A stretch of 27,136 nucleotides of DNA from a virus, in IMG/VR virus record IMGVR_UViG_3300045996_001904, positions 1 to 27,136 of that record; one strand, written 5' to 3'. Position numbers and translations under genes: made by a program. Shown in pieces: positions 1-5,382 of the stretch (its first letter is position 1; each line of letters begins with the position of its first letter). The notes beneath the pieces were generated by a model that worked only from the letters and a program-made list of their open reading frames with translations, had not been told where the DNA came from and ran no database searches.

Positions 1-1
1 C

Positions 2-361
2 GAGTATGAAGTGACCATCCGGGTCCAGGGCAAGGCCATGGCCATGATGCTGGAAGTGATCCGGCTCTTGTCCATGACCACGACCAAGATCTACAAGGAA
101 GTGGACCGGGCCGCGATCAATGAACGGTCGCAGGAAGTGGTGGCGGTCCTGCGCGAGGATGAACAGGCGGTGGCGCTGTTCTACTGGGCCTTGCGGGACC
201 GGGGTTTTAAGCATCGCCAGGCAGTCCAGATCACGCACGGGGACTGTCCCACGGTCAAGCACCGGAACTTTTCCAAGGCGGATATTTGGCACTTTGCGAA
301 GTGTTACCCGAAGGAGTCTATTGCATTGCCTGTGCGTAACGAGCTGGAGGTGGTGGGATGA
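2..361 (+). CDS. Hypothetical phage protein, 5' end outside the window
   Basis: The reading frame is open from the window edge to the TGA at 359-361. A GTG at 11 could serve as a start, but no Shine-Dalgarno sequence precedes it and the frame continues upstream (codons Glu-Tyr-Glu), so I treat the gene as truncated at its 5' end. The visible part, about 119 residues, is mostly helical and charged with two Cys near the C-terminus (DCP at mid-protein, KCY late) and no membrane segment. Its stop overlaps the ATG of the next gene by 4 nt, so it belongs to the early operon. I do not recognise the family. Confidence 0.6.
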   Translation, partial: EYEVTIRVQGKAMAMMLEVIRLLSMTTTKIYKEVDRAAINERSQEVVAVLREDEQAVALFYWALRDRGFKHRQAVQITHGDCPTVKHRNFSKADIWHFAKCYPKESIALPVRNELEVVG

Positions 362-525
362 GCGAGCCAGAAGAAGGACAAAAGAGCGATGAGCGTGACA
401 AGGTGATAGCTGAACTTCTGCTTGTGCTCAAGTTTGTCAATCAAAACATTGATTGGCGCAATCCTGCGTATGGTGCTGTGAAGATTGCACTTCACAAGTA
501 TGAAGCGAAAGGAGCCAAGCCATGA
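358..525 (+). CDS. Small hypothetical protein (55 aa)
   Basis: The ATG at 358 overlaps the upstream stop in an ATGA junction, and its own TGA overlaps the next ATG at 522 in the same way. The product starts with an acidic stretch (SEPEEGQKSDERDK) followed by a hydrophobic, probably helical segment (VIAELLLVLKFV) and a basic end. A short GGTGG stretch precedes the start, and translational coupling to the preceding gene is the likely mode of expression. I recognise no family. It is supported mainly by its exact fit into the chain of overlapping genes. Confidence 0.55.
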   Translation: MSEPEEGQKSDERDKVIAELLLVLKFVNQNIDWRNPAYGAVKIALHKYEAKGAKP

Positions 526-698
526 CCCAGTCCTGGTGCCAATCCGACGCCGAGTGCAAGTTCAACAAGGCCCTGATCGTGGAAATGGCCGAGCGGATAC
601 GGAAGCTGGAGCGGGTCATTGTGCAGTTACACGGCCAGGAGATGCTAGAGATCATTAACGTGTGGGAAATCAAGGAGGTGAATCATGCGGGAAAATAA
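522..698 (+). CDS. Small hypothetical protein (58 aa), helical
   Basis: The ATG at 522 overlaps the preceding stop and is preceded by GAAAGGAGCC, a good Shine-Dalgarno match. The product has two early Cys (SWCQSDAEC), then a heptad-like amphipathic helix (LIVEMAERIRKLERVIVQLHGQEMLEI) suggesting a short coiled coil. The end of the gene contains the AAGGAGGTG ribosome site of the next gene and overlaps it by 14 nt. No known family comes to mind; dimerisation through the helix is inference. Confidence 0.55.
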   Translation: MTQSWCQSDAECKFNKALIVEMAERIRKLERVIVQLHGQEMLEIINVWEIKEVNHAGK

Positions 699-843
699 AC
701 GAGTCCAGAGCACGAACCGGGAACTGCACGAGGCCATGTTCATTGCAACGATCCAGGAACAGGCCGGGTATCACGTGCCGTGGATACTCGTGGCCATTGG
801 CCTGGGCGGGCTGTGGTGGGTCTTGTGCGGGATTGTCCTGTAA
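685..843 (+). CDS. Small single-pass membrane protein (52 aa)
   Basis: A very strong ribosome site (AAGGAGGTG at 671-679) sits 5 nt before the ATG at 685. The N-terminal ~28 residues are polar and charged. The C-terminal ~22 residues (VPWILVAIGLGGLWWVLCGIVL) form one clear transmembrane segment ending at the last residue, giving a C-tail-anchored layout with the polar part probably cytoplasmic. It is the last gene before the structured non-coding stretch 844-1065. No family was recognised; tiny membrane proteins in phage early regions often act on host envelope or defence functions, but nothing here shows which. Confidence 0.6.
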   Translation: MRENKRVQSTNRELHEAMFIATIQEQAGYHVPWILVAIGLGGLWWVLCGIVL

Positions 844-849
844 ATGGCA

Positions 850-860
850 CGTGAATTAAC
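850..860 (+). repeat. 11-nt repeat CGTGAATTAAC, copy 1
   Basis: This 11-mer lies directly before the closing stem of the putative structured RNA (861). The same 11 nt occurs at 2428-2438 and, inverted, at 5944-5954 within a promoter spacer. It could be a regulatory site or a chance recurrence; the first two copies both read as R-E-L-T in one frame. Confidence 0.35.
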
Positions 861-1048
861 GGCACAGGCGGCGTGGATGGACACGCAGGCTGGACATTGG
901 GGAATACGGGCAATCCGAGCCTCCATGACGGCGACGCTCCCGAGGCGACGAGTGGGTATCCAGTCCCACGTAGAGACAGGGAGTAAGGCCACTTAGCAGC
1001 CAGTAGAGGCGGGTTAAGCAGCAGGTATCGAGTCCTGCCCTGTGCCCA
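861..1048 (+). ncRNA. Putative structured non-coding RNA with tRNA-like ends
   Basis: This is the longest stretch of the + block without a convincing gene. GGCACAGG (861-868) pairs perfectly with CCTGTGCC (1039-1046). Immediately inside the 3' strand is a hairpin of 5 bp with an 8-nt loop (1021-1025/1034-1038, loop TATCGAGT), placed as a tRNA T-arm is against an acceptor stem. After a 2-nt gap on the 5' side comes GCGT/ACGC (871-874/883-886) with a GG-containing 8-nt loop, like a D-arm. GGCTG (888-892) can pair with CAGCC (997-1001) at anticodon-stem spacing, enclosing 104 nt with further helices: CTCCC/GGGAG (937-941/979-983), GTGGG/CCCAC (952-956/965-969, loop TATCCAGT) and AGGCT/AGCCT (887-891/918-922, an alternative pairing). 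It lacks a standard T-loop (one extra base), a U33 anticodon loop, tmRNA hallmarks and a known riboswitch signature. Function is unknown. Strand is chosen from operon direction. Confidence 0.5.
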
Positions 1049-1065
1049 TAAAGGAGGAGGCAACA

Positions 1066-1230
1066 ATGTTTTATCAGGAACAGATCCAGGACGGGGTGCT
1101 GTGCTGGAGGAACAGCCCAGATGGGGCCTGGAAGCCGTTTACGGTCGAGGAACTGACGGAACGGATCAGGCGAATGGAAAAGCGCCTGAACTATATGCTG
1201 AACAAATTCATGAAAGGAGAGGTGGTGTGA
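1066..1230 (+). CDS. Small hypothetical protein (54 aa)
   Basis: The start is the ATG at 1066, because AAGGAGGAGG at 1051-1060 is a near-perfect ribosome site with proper spacing; a GTG at 1042 in frame lies inside the putative RNA stem and has no such site. The product has an aromatic N-terminal half (FYQEQ, CWRNSPDGAWKPF) and an amphipathic C-terminal helix (TVEELTERIRRMEKRLNYMLNKFMK), plausibly a small coiled coil. It is the first gene after the structured RNA, so the RNA could lie in its leader. No family was recognised. Confidence 0.65.
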   Translation: MFYQEQIQDGVLCWRNSPDGAWKPFTVEELTERIRRMEKRLNYMLNKFMKGEVV

Positions 1231-1331
1231 GCCCAGACGATTGGTCCGCATTCTTTTACGGGGTAACGTGTGGAACGTGGGTGACAACGGCCATTGCAAT
1301 TATCATCATACGGAAAGGAGCTAGACCATGA
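1227..1331 (+). CDS. Tiny membrane protein (34 aa)
   Basis: A GTG start at 1227 overlaps the preceding TGA (GTGA) and follows GAAAGGAGAG at 1212-1221. The 34-residue product has a short polar N-terminus, then a hydrophobic span (FFYGVTCGTWVTTAIAIIII) and the basic tail RKGARP, which fits a single transmembrane helix with the basic end in the cytoplasm. Its end carries the ribosome site of the zinc-ribbon gene that follows. No family was recognised. Confidence 0.5.
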   Translation: MSPDDWSAFFYGVTCGTWVTTAIAIIIIRKGARP

Positions 1332-1537
1332 CCTGTCCCAAATGCATCACCGGTTTACTCATCATCGAGCGCAATTACGATGCCCACGAAGGGCAAGGGT
1401 ACATCACCATGACCAAGTGCTTGAACTGTGGCTGGTACGACGACGACACGATGCGGGCGAATCGCCTGGCCACGGGCAGTTCCTTTCCTACGTTCCAGGC
1501 ACGTGAAATGACACGTTATGAGGAGGTGCTAAAGTGA
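1328..1537 (+). CDS. Small zinc-ribbon protein (69 aa)
   Basis: The ATG at 1328 follows GAAAGGAGC and overlaps the upstream stop. Two knuckles, CPKC (C3, C6) and CLNC (C31, C34), joined by a beta-strand-like segment (LLIIERNYDAHEGQGYITMTK), form a typical four-Cys zinc ribbon within the first 40 residues; the rest is polar. Stand-alone zinc ribbons in phages can act as nucleic-acid or protein adaptors, but the partner cannot be read from sequence. Part of the overlapping early operon. Confidence 0.75.
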   Translation: MTCPKCITGLLIIERNYDAHEGQGYITMTKCLNCGWYDDDTMRANRLATGSSFPTFQAREMTRYEEVLK

Positions 1538-1932
1538 AACTTTCAGAGGCGATATTACTAGGCAGTGTCGGGACATTGCAGGGTTTTGGTCCGTACCAGA
1601 ATTACGGCAAGTACGCCTGTGCATTACAGGCTGCTTTAGTTGCAGTTGGACGCGGTGACGAGCATTGGGCGCGAGCCGGTGAGGAATGGCCATGGACCGT
1701 TCTTACTGGGCCAGTTGTCTGTCCGGTAGATGGTGTTAAATATCCGCACGCTCAAGCAGTCATTTACGTGCTTAATGACAAATACCACTGGCCCCGGCCA
1801 CAAATCGCTGCCTGGGTCGCCACGATTGAGCCTTCAGAGGCGAAAGCTATCGAACCAAAGGAGGAATCATGTACGACGACATTGACGACACACAATTCGT
1901 CCATCTCCCAAACAGAATCAGCGCCCAGCTAG
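1534..1932 (+). CDS. Conserved-type phage hypothetical protein (132 aa)
   Basis: GTG start at 1534 with GAGGAGGTG just upstream, overlapping the previous stop. The first ~105 residues match, from memory, a recurrent phage/bacterial hypothetical family: MKLSEAIxxG at the start, a CALQAAL motif, then CPV and a closing xLNDxxxWxRxQIAxWV motif (here YVLNDKYHWPRPQIAAWV). In relatives the CPxC pair suggests a small zinc site; here the second Cys is absent (CPVDG). The last ~21 residues (Ser/Thr-rich) are read out of frame over the start of the next gene, a 64-nt overlap, and may be non-conserved. Molecular role unknown. Confidence 0.7.
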   Translation: MKLSEAILLGSVGTLQGFGPYQNYGKYACALQAALVAVGRGDEHWARAGEEWPWTVLTGPVVCPVDGVKYPHAQAVIYVLNDKYHWPRPQIAAWVATIEPSEAKAIEPKEESCTTTLTTHNSSISQTESAPS

Positions 1933-2024
1933 ATCGAGAACTGAGCGAGGAAGATGAAGTGAGCGAGATCTTTGAACTGCTCATGGAACAAGATGAGTTA
2001 CAGGAGGAACTAGATTATGAGTAA
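1869..2024 (+). CDS. Small acidic protein (51 aa)
   Basis: The ATG at 1869 is preceded by AAAGGAGGAATC, one of the best ribosome sites in the window, which supports it despite a 64-nt overlap with the preceding gene. The product is strongly acidic (MYDDIDDTQF at the start, then many Glu/Asp) with a helical C-terminal half (EVSEIFELLMEQDELQEELDYE). Small very acidic phage proteins can be DNA mimics or inhibitors, but nothing here shows that; no family was recognised. It overlaps the next gene by 8 nt. Confidence 0.6.
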   Translation: MYDDIDDTQFVHLPNRISAQLDRELSEEDEVSEIFELLMEQDELQEELDYE

Positions 2025-2205
2025 CACCTTTCGAGGACCAGTCACCAGCGACATCGAAAACCTGTTCCTGCGCTATGGCGTGGACCCGTTCCGGTATCCA
2101 GAACTGGTCCGTGGCTTGATGAACTATATTTACGATGAAAAGATTGCCACGGTAAAAGATACGCAAAAACACGTGACAAATACGATAGAAGATGCTATGC
2201 TGTAG
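2017..2205 (+). CDS. Small hypothetical protein (62 aa)
   Basis: ATG at 2017 preceded by CAGGAGGAACT. The product has a short polar N-terminus and two probable helices (TSDIENLFLRYGVDPFRYPELVRGLMNYIYDEK and the C-terminal KDTQKHVTNTIEDAM). No Cys, no membrane segment, no recognised family. The 3' part of the gene (2173-2201) contains a promoter-like sequence for the next gene. Confidence 0.55.
   Translation: MSNTFRGPVTSDIENLFLRYGVDPFRYPELVRGLMNYIYDEKIATVKDTQKHVTNTIEDAML
2173..2201 (+). promoter_or_regulatory. Candidate sigma70-type promoter, near-leaderless start
   Basis: GTGACA (2173-2178) and TATGCT (2196-2201) are separated by exactly 17 nt and resemble -35 and -10 boxes. The expected transcription start falls at about 2208, one base before the ATG at 2209, so the transcript would be leaderless; this matches the lack of a good ribosome site before that gene. 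The sequence lies inside the upstream coding region. Inference only. Confidence 0.4.
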
Positions 2206-2208
2206 GGA

Positions 2209-2466
2209 ATGACACGTACGGAGTTTGAAGCCATGTACCAGATCCTGTTCCCAGAACTGGCCCGGTCGCTTGTCCGGGCCGGATACCAAGACGGGCCAGA
2301 TGCGATGCAGACCGTGTACGTGGCCTGTATCGAGGACAAGTCCTACCGGGGCTACTGGGCCAAGGACAAGGCCTGGCTGGAGACCCAGGTCTGGAACCTG
2401 GCCAAGAAACAGCATTGGGCGAGAATGCGTGAATTAACTCATAACGATGGAGGGAAAGATGAGTGA
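2209..2466 (+). CDS. Sigma-factor region 2-like small protein (85 aa)
   Basis: The pattern FEAMYQILFPELARSLVRAGYQD, then DAMQTVYVACIED, an aromatic YRGYW and a Trp-containing helix WLETQVWNLAKKQHWARMRE follows the order of ECF sigma-70 region 2 (core-binding helices, -10 recognition helix). Region 4 is missing and 85 aa is far shorter than a full ECF factor (~170-200 aa). It could bind host RNA polymerase as a minimal sigma, an appropriator or a decoy; alternatively it is a helical protein with chance resemblance. The start ATG at 2209 has only a weak GGGA upstream but a promoter candidate 7 nt away, suggesting leaderless expression. The 3' end overlaps the next start by 8 nt. Confidence 0.55.
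   Translation: MTRTEFEAMYQILFPELARSLVRAGYQDGPDAMQTVYVACIEDKSYRGYWAKDKAWLETQVWNLAKKQHWARMRELTHNDGGKDE
2428..2438 (+). repeat. 11-nt repeat CGTGAATTAAC, copy 2
   Basis: Direct copy of the 11-mer at 850-860, inside the end of the sigma-like gene and about 20 nt before the next start codon (2459). It reads as R-E-L-T in the gene frame, as the first copy would, so a coding explanation is possible. Confidence 0.3.
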
Positions 2467-2833
2467 GGAAGCTGGGACGATCGAGGAAACGGAAGTGTTA
2501 CAGAGCGGGATGCTGGTCAATCTGAGCGCGTCGGCCCTGTATAAGGCTGATGACGTGAAAGAGAACGATCTGATTCTGCACGTGGCGGGGCTCAAGCAGC
2601 GCACGTTCGATGACGGCACCAAGGCCTGGATTCTGTGCTTTCAGGAAGAAGGGCCGAGCCTGCGCCTGAACAATACCAACCGGGAAAAGCTCATGGAGAT
2701 CATGGGCAGTGGCCGGATTGATGACATGATTGGTCGCGCCGTTCGGTTGTACTACGACAAGAACGTGACCATGGGCAGCAAGAAGGTTGGCGGCATTCGT
2801 CTGGAACGGGCCGAGGATTTGGCAGGAGCGTAA
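2459..2833 (+). CDS. Conserved phage hypothetical protein (124 aa), replication/recombination neighbourhood
   Basis: I choose the ATG at 2459 over the one at 2447 because GGAGGG at 2449-2454 gives it a ribosome site. The core (LILHVAGLKQRTFDDGTKAWILCFQ, then LNNTNREKLMEIMGSG, then DDMIGRAVRLYYDKN, ending in GGIRL) matches from memory a widespread small phage family with the pattern fdDGxKxxLxFxExxxxLxLNxTNxxxixxixGxddxddWiGkxixLyxxxxxxgGkxvxxIRv, often near recombinase and exonuclease genes. The beta-rich pattern would suit an OB-like fold, possibly single-strand DNA handling, but that is inference. It lies just upstream of the Cas4-like nuclease module. Confidence 0.65.
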   Translation: MSEEAGTIEETEVLQSGMLVNLSASALYKADDVKENDLILHVAGLKQRTFDDGTKAWILCFQEEGPSLRLNNTNREKLMEIMGSGRIDDMIGRAVRLYYDKNVTMGSKKVGGIRLERAEDLAGA

Positions 2834-2958
2834 TGACCCATCTCAAGTCCATTGCCCTGTCCGTCCTGGCGCTGGTCCTGGTCCTGCCTCTCATGCTGGT
2901 GCTGGCGCTGGGACATGGGCTCTGGCAGATCAAGTTCTGGGGGAGGAAATTGGTATGA
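2833..2958 (+). CDS. Tiny membrane protein (41 aa)
   Basis: The ATG at 2833 overlaps the preceding TAA by one base (TAATG). The product is almost entirely one hydrophobic Leu/Val-rich segment (IALSVLALVLVLPLMLVLALGHGLW) followed by a basic tail, fitting a single transmembrane helix. Its 3' end contains GGGAGGAAA, the ribosome site of the next gene. No family was recognised. Confidence 0.5.
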   Translation: MTHLKSIALSVLALVLVLPLMLVLALGHGLWQIKFWGRKLV

Positions 2959-3098
2959 CTGTGGCTGAACTGATCAAGCAACTTGAAAAGTACGGGCCAG
3001 AACATGAGGTCCGAATCGAGACAAGTGAAGAGGTTGACAGGGCGGGCGAGGTCGAACTTGACGGCAGAATTATATATATCGTGGGAGAAAAGGCATGA
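2955..3098 (+). CDS. Small protein (47 aa), first of a tandem paralogue pair
   Basis: ATG at 2955 after GGGAGGAAAT, overlapping the preceding TGA. It begins MTVAELIKQLEKYGPEHEVRIE, a pattern common in small phage proteins (MTVxELxxxLxxxxxxxxVxI), and continues as strand-like segments (EVELDGRIIYIVGEKA). The next gene is a paralogue with the same N-terminal pattern. The fold is probably a small alpha/beta unit; function is unknown. Confidence 0.6.
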   Translation: MTVAELIKQLEKYGPEHEVRIETSEEVDRAGEVELDGRIIYIVGEKA

Positions 3099-3250
3099 CC
3101 GTCGCTGAACTGCGCAAGGTGCTGGAAAATTTCGGGGCCGGGCGAGAGGTGAAGATCGAAGATAATGAATTTGGGAGGCTGCGTGACATTGCCACCATCA
3201 TGCTCACAGCCGACGATGATGACGCTAAAGTGGTGATCTTCCATGAGTGA
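3095..3250 (+). CDS. Small protein (51 aa), second of the tandem paralogue pair
   Basis: ATG at 3095 overlaps the previous TGA and follows GGGAGAAAAGG. It starts MTVAELRKVLENFGAGREVKIE, aligning without gaps to the start of the preceding protein, then diverges to an acidic DDDD stretch and AKVVIF. The pair looks like a tandem duplication followed by divergence. It overlaps the nuclease start by 8 nt, so is co-translated with it. Confidence 0.6.
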   Translation: MTVAELRKVLENFGAGREVKIEDNEFGRLRDIATIMLTADDDDAKVVIFHE

Positions 3251-4298
3251 ACTTATCACATCCGGCCAGCTTTTGGATCTAGCCGAGCCGGTCACGCGCC
3301 AGACGCTGGTTGCGAACCAAATTACGGCGTATCTCGAACAGGACCAGAAGACGCTCAATGAATCGATCCTGAACGAGATGCTGGCCGCGTTTAAGAAAGC
3401 GATTACGCGCCAGCTCATGCAACCGCGCATGAACCGGACCGGCTACGAGTCCACGACCAGCTACACGGGGCCATGTGCCAGAAAGGCCCGGCTCCAGTAC
3501 GATGGCGTGAAAGGGGAACCGATCCAGGCCCGGAGCATGCTCAAGTTCCTGCTCGGGGATCTGGTCGAGCTGGCGGTTGTTGGTATTGCCCAGTTGGCAG
3601 GTGTGACCTTAGTGGATAATAACCGAGACCTGTTCGTGACGGGCAAGGACGGGGTCAAGGTCAATGTCCATCCCGATGGACGAGTGGTGGACGTGTTCCC
3701 GGACAATCCTGAACTGTCCCGGCACTATAACTTTGAATGTAAGAGCTGCGATTCACATACTTTTGACAAGTGGCTGGAACAGGGCGGGCCGGATGATACT
3801 TGGGGCTACCTGACTCAAGCCGCAATGGAAGATGCAGCCTGGCGCGAAAAAGGCTATGACTGCCAAGGGACAATTTTCGTTGCAGTCTCCACCGGCTCCC
3901 GCCAAGGCTCTATTGCTGAATGGTTCCTTCCCTACGATCAGACACTGGTCGATGGCTGGCACGAGCGCCGAGCCTTGGCCAGGGCCGAGAGCGTGCCGCC
4001 GATCCCGTTCCAGCCGGTCCCTGATACCGATTACAAGAAGGGGAAGGACGTTTACCCGAATTACTTTGAGCACGGAGACCCGATCCCTCGCGTGAACAAG
4101 AAGGGGACGATATACGGCTGGGATGTCCTGAACGGGAAAAAGAAGCTCGGATTAACATGCTCGTACTGTGCCTACAAATATCAGTGCTGGCCAGCGGCGA
4201 TGGAGGTCAAAAAGGACGGTAGCCCGATCTGGGTTGTGCCAACGGAAAGTGTCACTTGCGAAGCGTCAGCGAGTAAGTCGAGCGCCGATGGCGCGTAG
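3243..4298 (+). CDS. Cas4/RecB-like PD-(D/E)XK exonuclease with Fe-S cysteines
   Basis: The 351-aa protein shows the nuclease motifs in order: GD at 105-106 followed by E109, H143-x-D145-G (HPDG) and E165-C-K167 (the ExK motif), with a later Tyr/Gln-rich helix (WGYLTQAAMEDAAW). A lone C78 (PCARKARL) combines with C306, C309 and C315 (CSYCAYKYQC), the split four-cysteine arrangement that binds a 4Fe-4S cluster in Cas4/AddB-type nucleases. By family knowledge it would degrade DNA ends to prepare recombination or recycle host DNA. The ATG at 3243 has only a weak upstream site but overlaps the previous gene. The C-terminal 32 codons are partly duplicated just downstream (4313-4387). It sits with the small OB-like and paralogue genes in a likely recombination module. 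Confidence 0.8.
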   Translation: MSELITSGQLLDLAEPVTRQTLVANQITAYLEQDQKTLNESILNEMLAAFKKAITRQLMQPRMNRTGYESTTSYTGPCARKARLQYDGVKGEPIQARSMLKFLLGDLVELAVVGIAQLAGVTLVDNNRDLFVTGKDGVKVNVHPDGRVVDVFPDNPELSRHYNFECKSCDSHTFDKWLEQGGPDDTWGYLTQAAMEDAAWREKGYDCQGTIFVAVSTGSRQGSIAEWFLPYDQTLVDGWHERRALARAESVPPIPFQPVPDTDYKKGKDVYPNYFEHGDPIPRVNKKGTIYGWDVLNGKKKLGLTCSYCAYKYQCWPAAMEVKKDGSPIWVVPTESVTCEASASKSSADGA

Positions 4299-4312
4299 AT
4301 CCCGGCGCGGAA

Positions 4313-4387
4313 ATGGAAGTGAAAGGCGGTCGTCCTGTCTGGGTCGTGGCGACTTTGAACGCTAGTAAGAAGTCGAGCGAAGCGTAG
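4313..4387 (+). pseudogene. Duplicated 3' tail of the upstream nuclease (24 codons)
   Basis: From an ATG at 4313 the frame reads MEVKGGRPVWVV, an alternative copy of MEVKKDGSPIWVV encoded at 4200-4238 at the nuclease C-terminus. Both copies end in a similar Ser/Lys tail (ASKSS..A and ASKKSSEA) and a TAG stop, and the bases just before both ATGs are also alike. There is no ribosome site before 4313. I read it as a remnant of a tandem duplication or a recombination scar rather than an independent gene. Confidence 0.6.
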
Positions 4388-4400
4388 AAGGAGGGACGCG

Positions 4401-5000
4401 ATGAATGAGATATTGAGTGAGGAAGAATTTGAGCAAACGCTATGGGCAGCAGTCAATGTCCTCAACGATGATGGTCCCAGCTATAACAAAGTCCTCGCCT
4501 CACACCGCGCCCTGCACAGCCAGGTGAGGGAGTTGGAGAAGGCGAATATCTCACTCATGGAGACAATCAATCTGCCACTCAACGAGTGTAATAAGCGAGT
4601 CCTAGCAGCCCAGGCCAGAAGCACGGCGCTGGAGGCTGAGAAGGCATTACTGCAAGCGAAGTATGAGGCCAGCGAAATTGACAAGAAGATCCACTGGACT
4701 TGCGACCATGAACATTGGCAGCAGCGCGTCACGCAGTTGGCGCATGATAATGCTGAGTTGACTGCGAGGACTGGTCAACTAGAAGGGGCGCTGAAGCCGT
4801 ATCTCGCCATCGTTGAAGCGTTAGAGCCGCAACTTATTGGCTGTAGTCGTGAACAGGAATTAACCTACAAGAAAGCGTTGAAGGATTTGAGGCAAGTTCA
4901 GCATGCCCTGACGCCTGGTGTCTACCGCGAATGGTGCCGTGACCCGAAGCTGTGCCAGGACAATGGCACGTGCCCGAAGGACCCTTCTTGTGCAGACTAA
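4401..5000 (+). CDS. Coiled-coil protein with Cys-rich C-terminus (199 aa)
   Basis: ATG at 4401 with GAAGGAGG upstream. Residues ~30-125 have heptad-like spacing rich in Leu, Glu and Ala (RELEKANISLMETI, ALEAEKALLQAKYEASEIDKK, LAHDNAELTARTGQLEGAL), predicting a long coiled coil. The C-terminal ~25 residues hold five Cys (WCRDPKLCQDNGTCPKDPSC plus an earlier one at IGC), possibly a metal site or disulphides. No catalytic motif, no membrane segment and no recognised family. It lies directly after the nuclease module. Confidence 0.7.
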   Translation: MNEILSEEEFEQTLWAAVNVLNDDGPSYNKVLASHRALHSQVRELEKANISLMETINLPLNECNKRVLAAQARSTALEAEKALLQAKYEASEIDKKIHWTCDHEHWQQRVTQLAHDNAELTARTGQLEGALKPYLAIVEALEPQLIGCSREQELTYKKALKDLRQVQHALTPGVYREWCRDPKLCQDNGTCPKDPSCAD

Positions 5001-5382
5001 TCAACTGGACAGAATCGAGCAGAAGCTTGACCGGCTCCTGGCCCTGCTCCAGAAACAGTCTGCGCCCAAGAAGGTCAAGCAGACTGACGAGGAATGGCTA
5101 GCCGAGACGAAACAGGCCTATCACTGGGTCGATTGGCCCACGGAACTGACCAAGATGCAGACCTGGCTGGCCCTGCCCAAGAACAAGGGCCGGAAGATGA
5201 CCAGGGACTTTATTACGAATTGGATTAATAAGTGCCCGGCTCCGGTCCAGGTCAAGGTTCCGGTTACGGTGCCGCCCGTCTACACGAAGAAGGTCGAGAA
5301 GCAGGCTCCTGGCGTGCCCTGTCCACCTGAATATACAGAGAAATTGTCACGTGTTTTAGGCCGCGAATGGGGGAAAATGTGA
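4990..5382 (+). CDS. Hypothetical protein (130 aa) with short coiled coil
   Basis: I choose the GTG at 4990 because GAAGGA at 4975-4980 lies at proper spacing and because the upstream extension of the frame overlaps the coding end of the previous gene. The N-terminus (QLDRIEQKLDRLLALLQKQ) is an amphipathic coiled-coil helix; the middle has Trp-rich helices (EEWLAETKQAYHWVDWPTELTKMQTWLAL, FITNWINKC), and the C-terminus is Pro/Val-rich. The middle segment resembles small DNA-binding or primase-associated modules only vaguely; I assign no function. Confidence 0.6.
   Translation: MQTNQLDRIEQKLDRLLALLQKQSAPKKVKQTDEEWLAETKQAYHWVDWPTELTKMQTWLALPKNKGRKMTRDFITNWINKCPAPVQVKVPVTVPPVYTKKVEKQAPGVPCPPEYTEKLSRVLGREWGKM

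Noticed and set aside
844-996. A 50-codon + frame (MARELTAQAAWMD...) starting directly after the stop at 843.
   Set aside because: No ribosome site precedes it, it is Arg/Ala-rich without a clear fold, and it overlaps the helices of the putative RNA. A coding role is not excluded.
861-1048. A tRNA or tmRNA call for the structured region.
   Set aside because: The T-loop has an extra base, no standard anticodon loop with U33 is present, the insert is shorter than a group I intron, and tmRNA hallmarks are absent.
3034-3086. TTGACA at 3034 and TTGACG at 3058 near TATATATAT as a promoter.
   Set aside because: Neither has a -10 box at 16-18 nt; the TATA run is at the wrong spacing.
4918-5000. An upstream extension of the 4990 gene to an ATG at 4918.
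   Set aside because: It would overlap the coding end of the previous gene by 83 nt with Arg/Ala-rich sequence, while GTG 4990 has a ribosome site.
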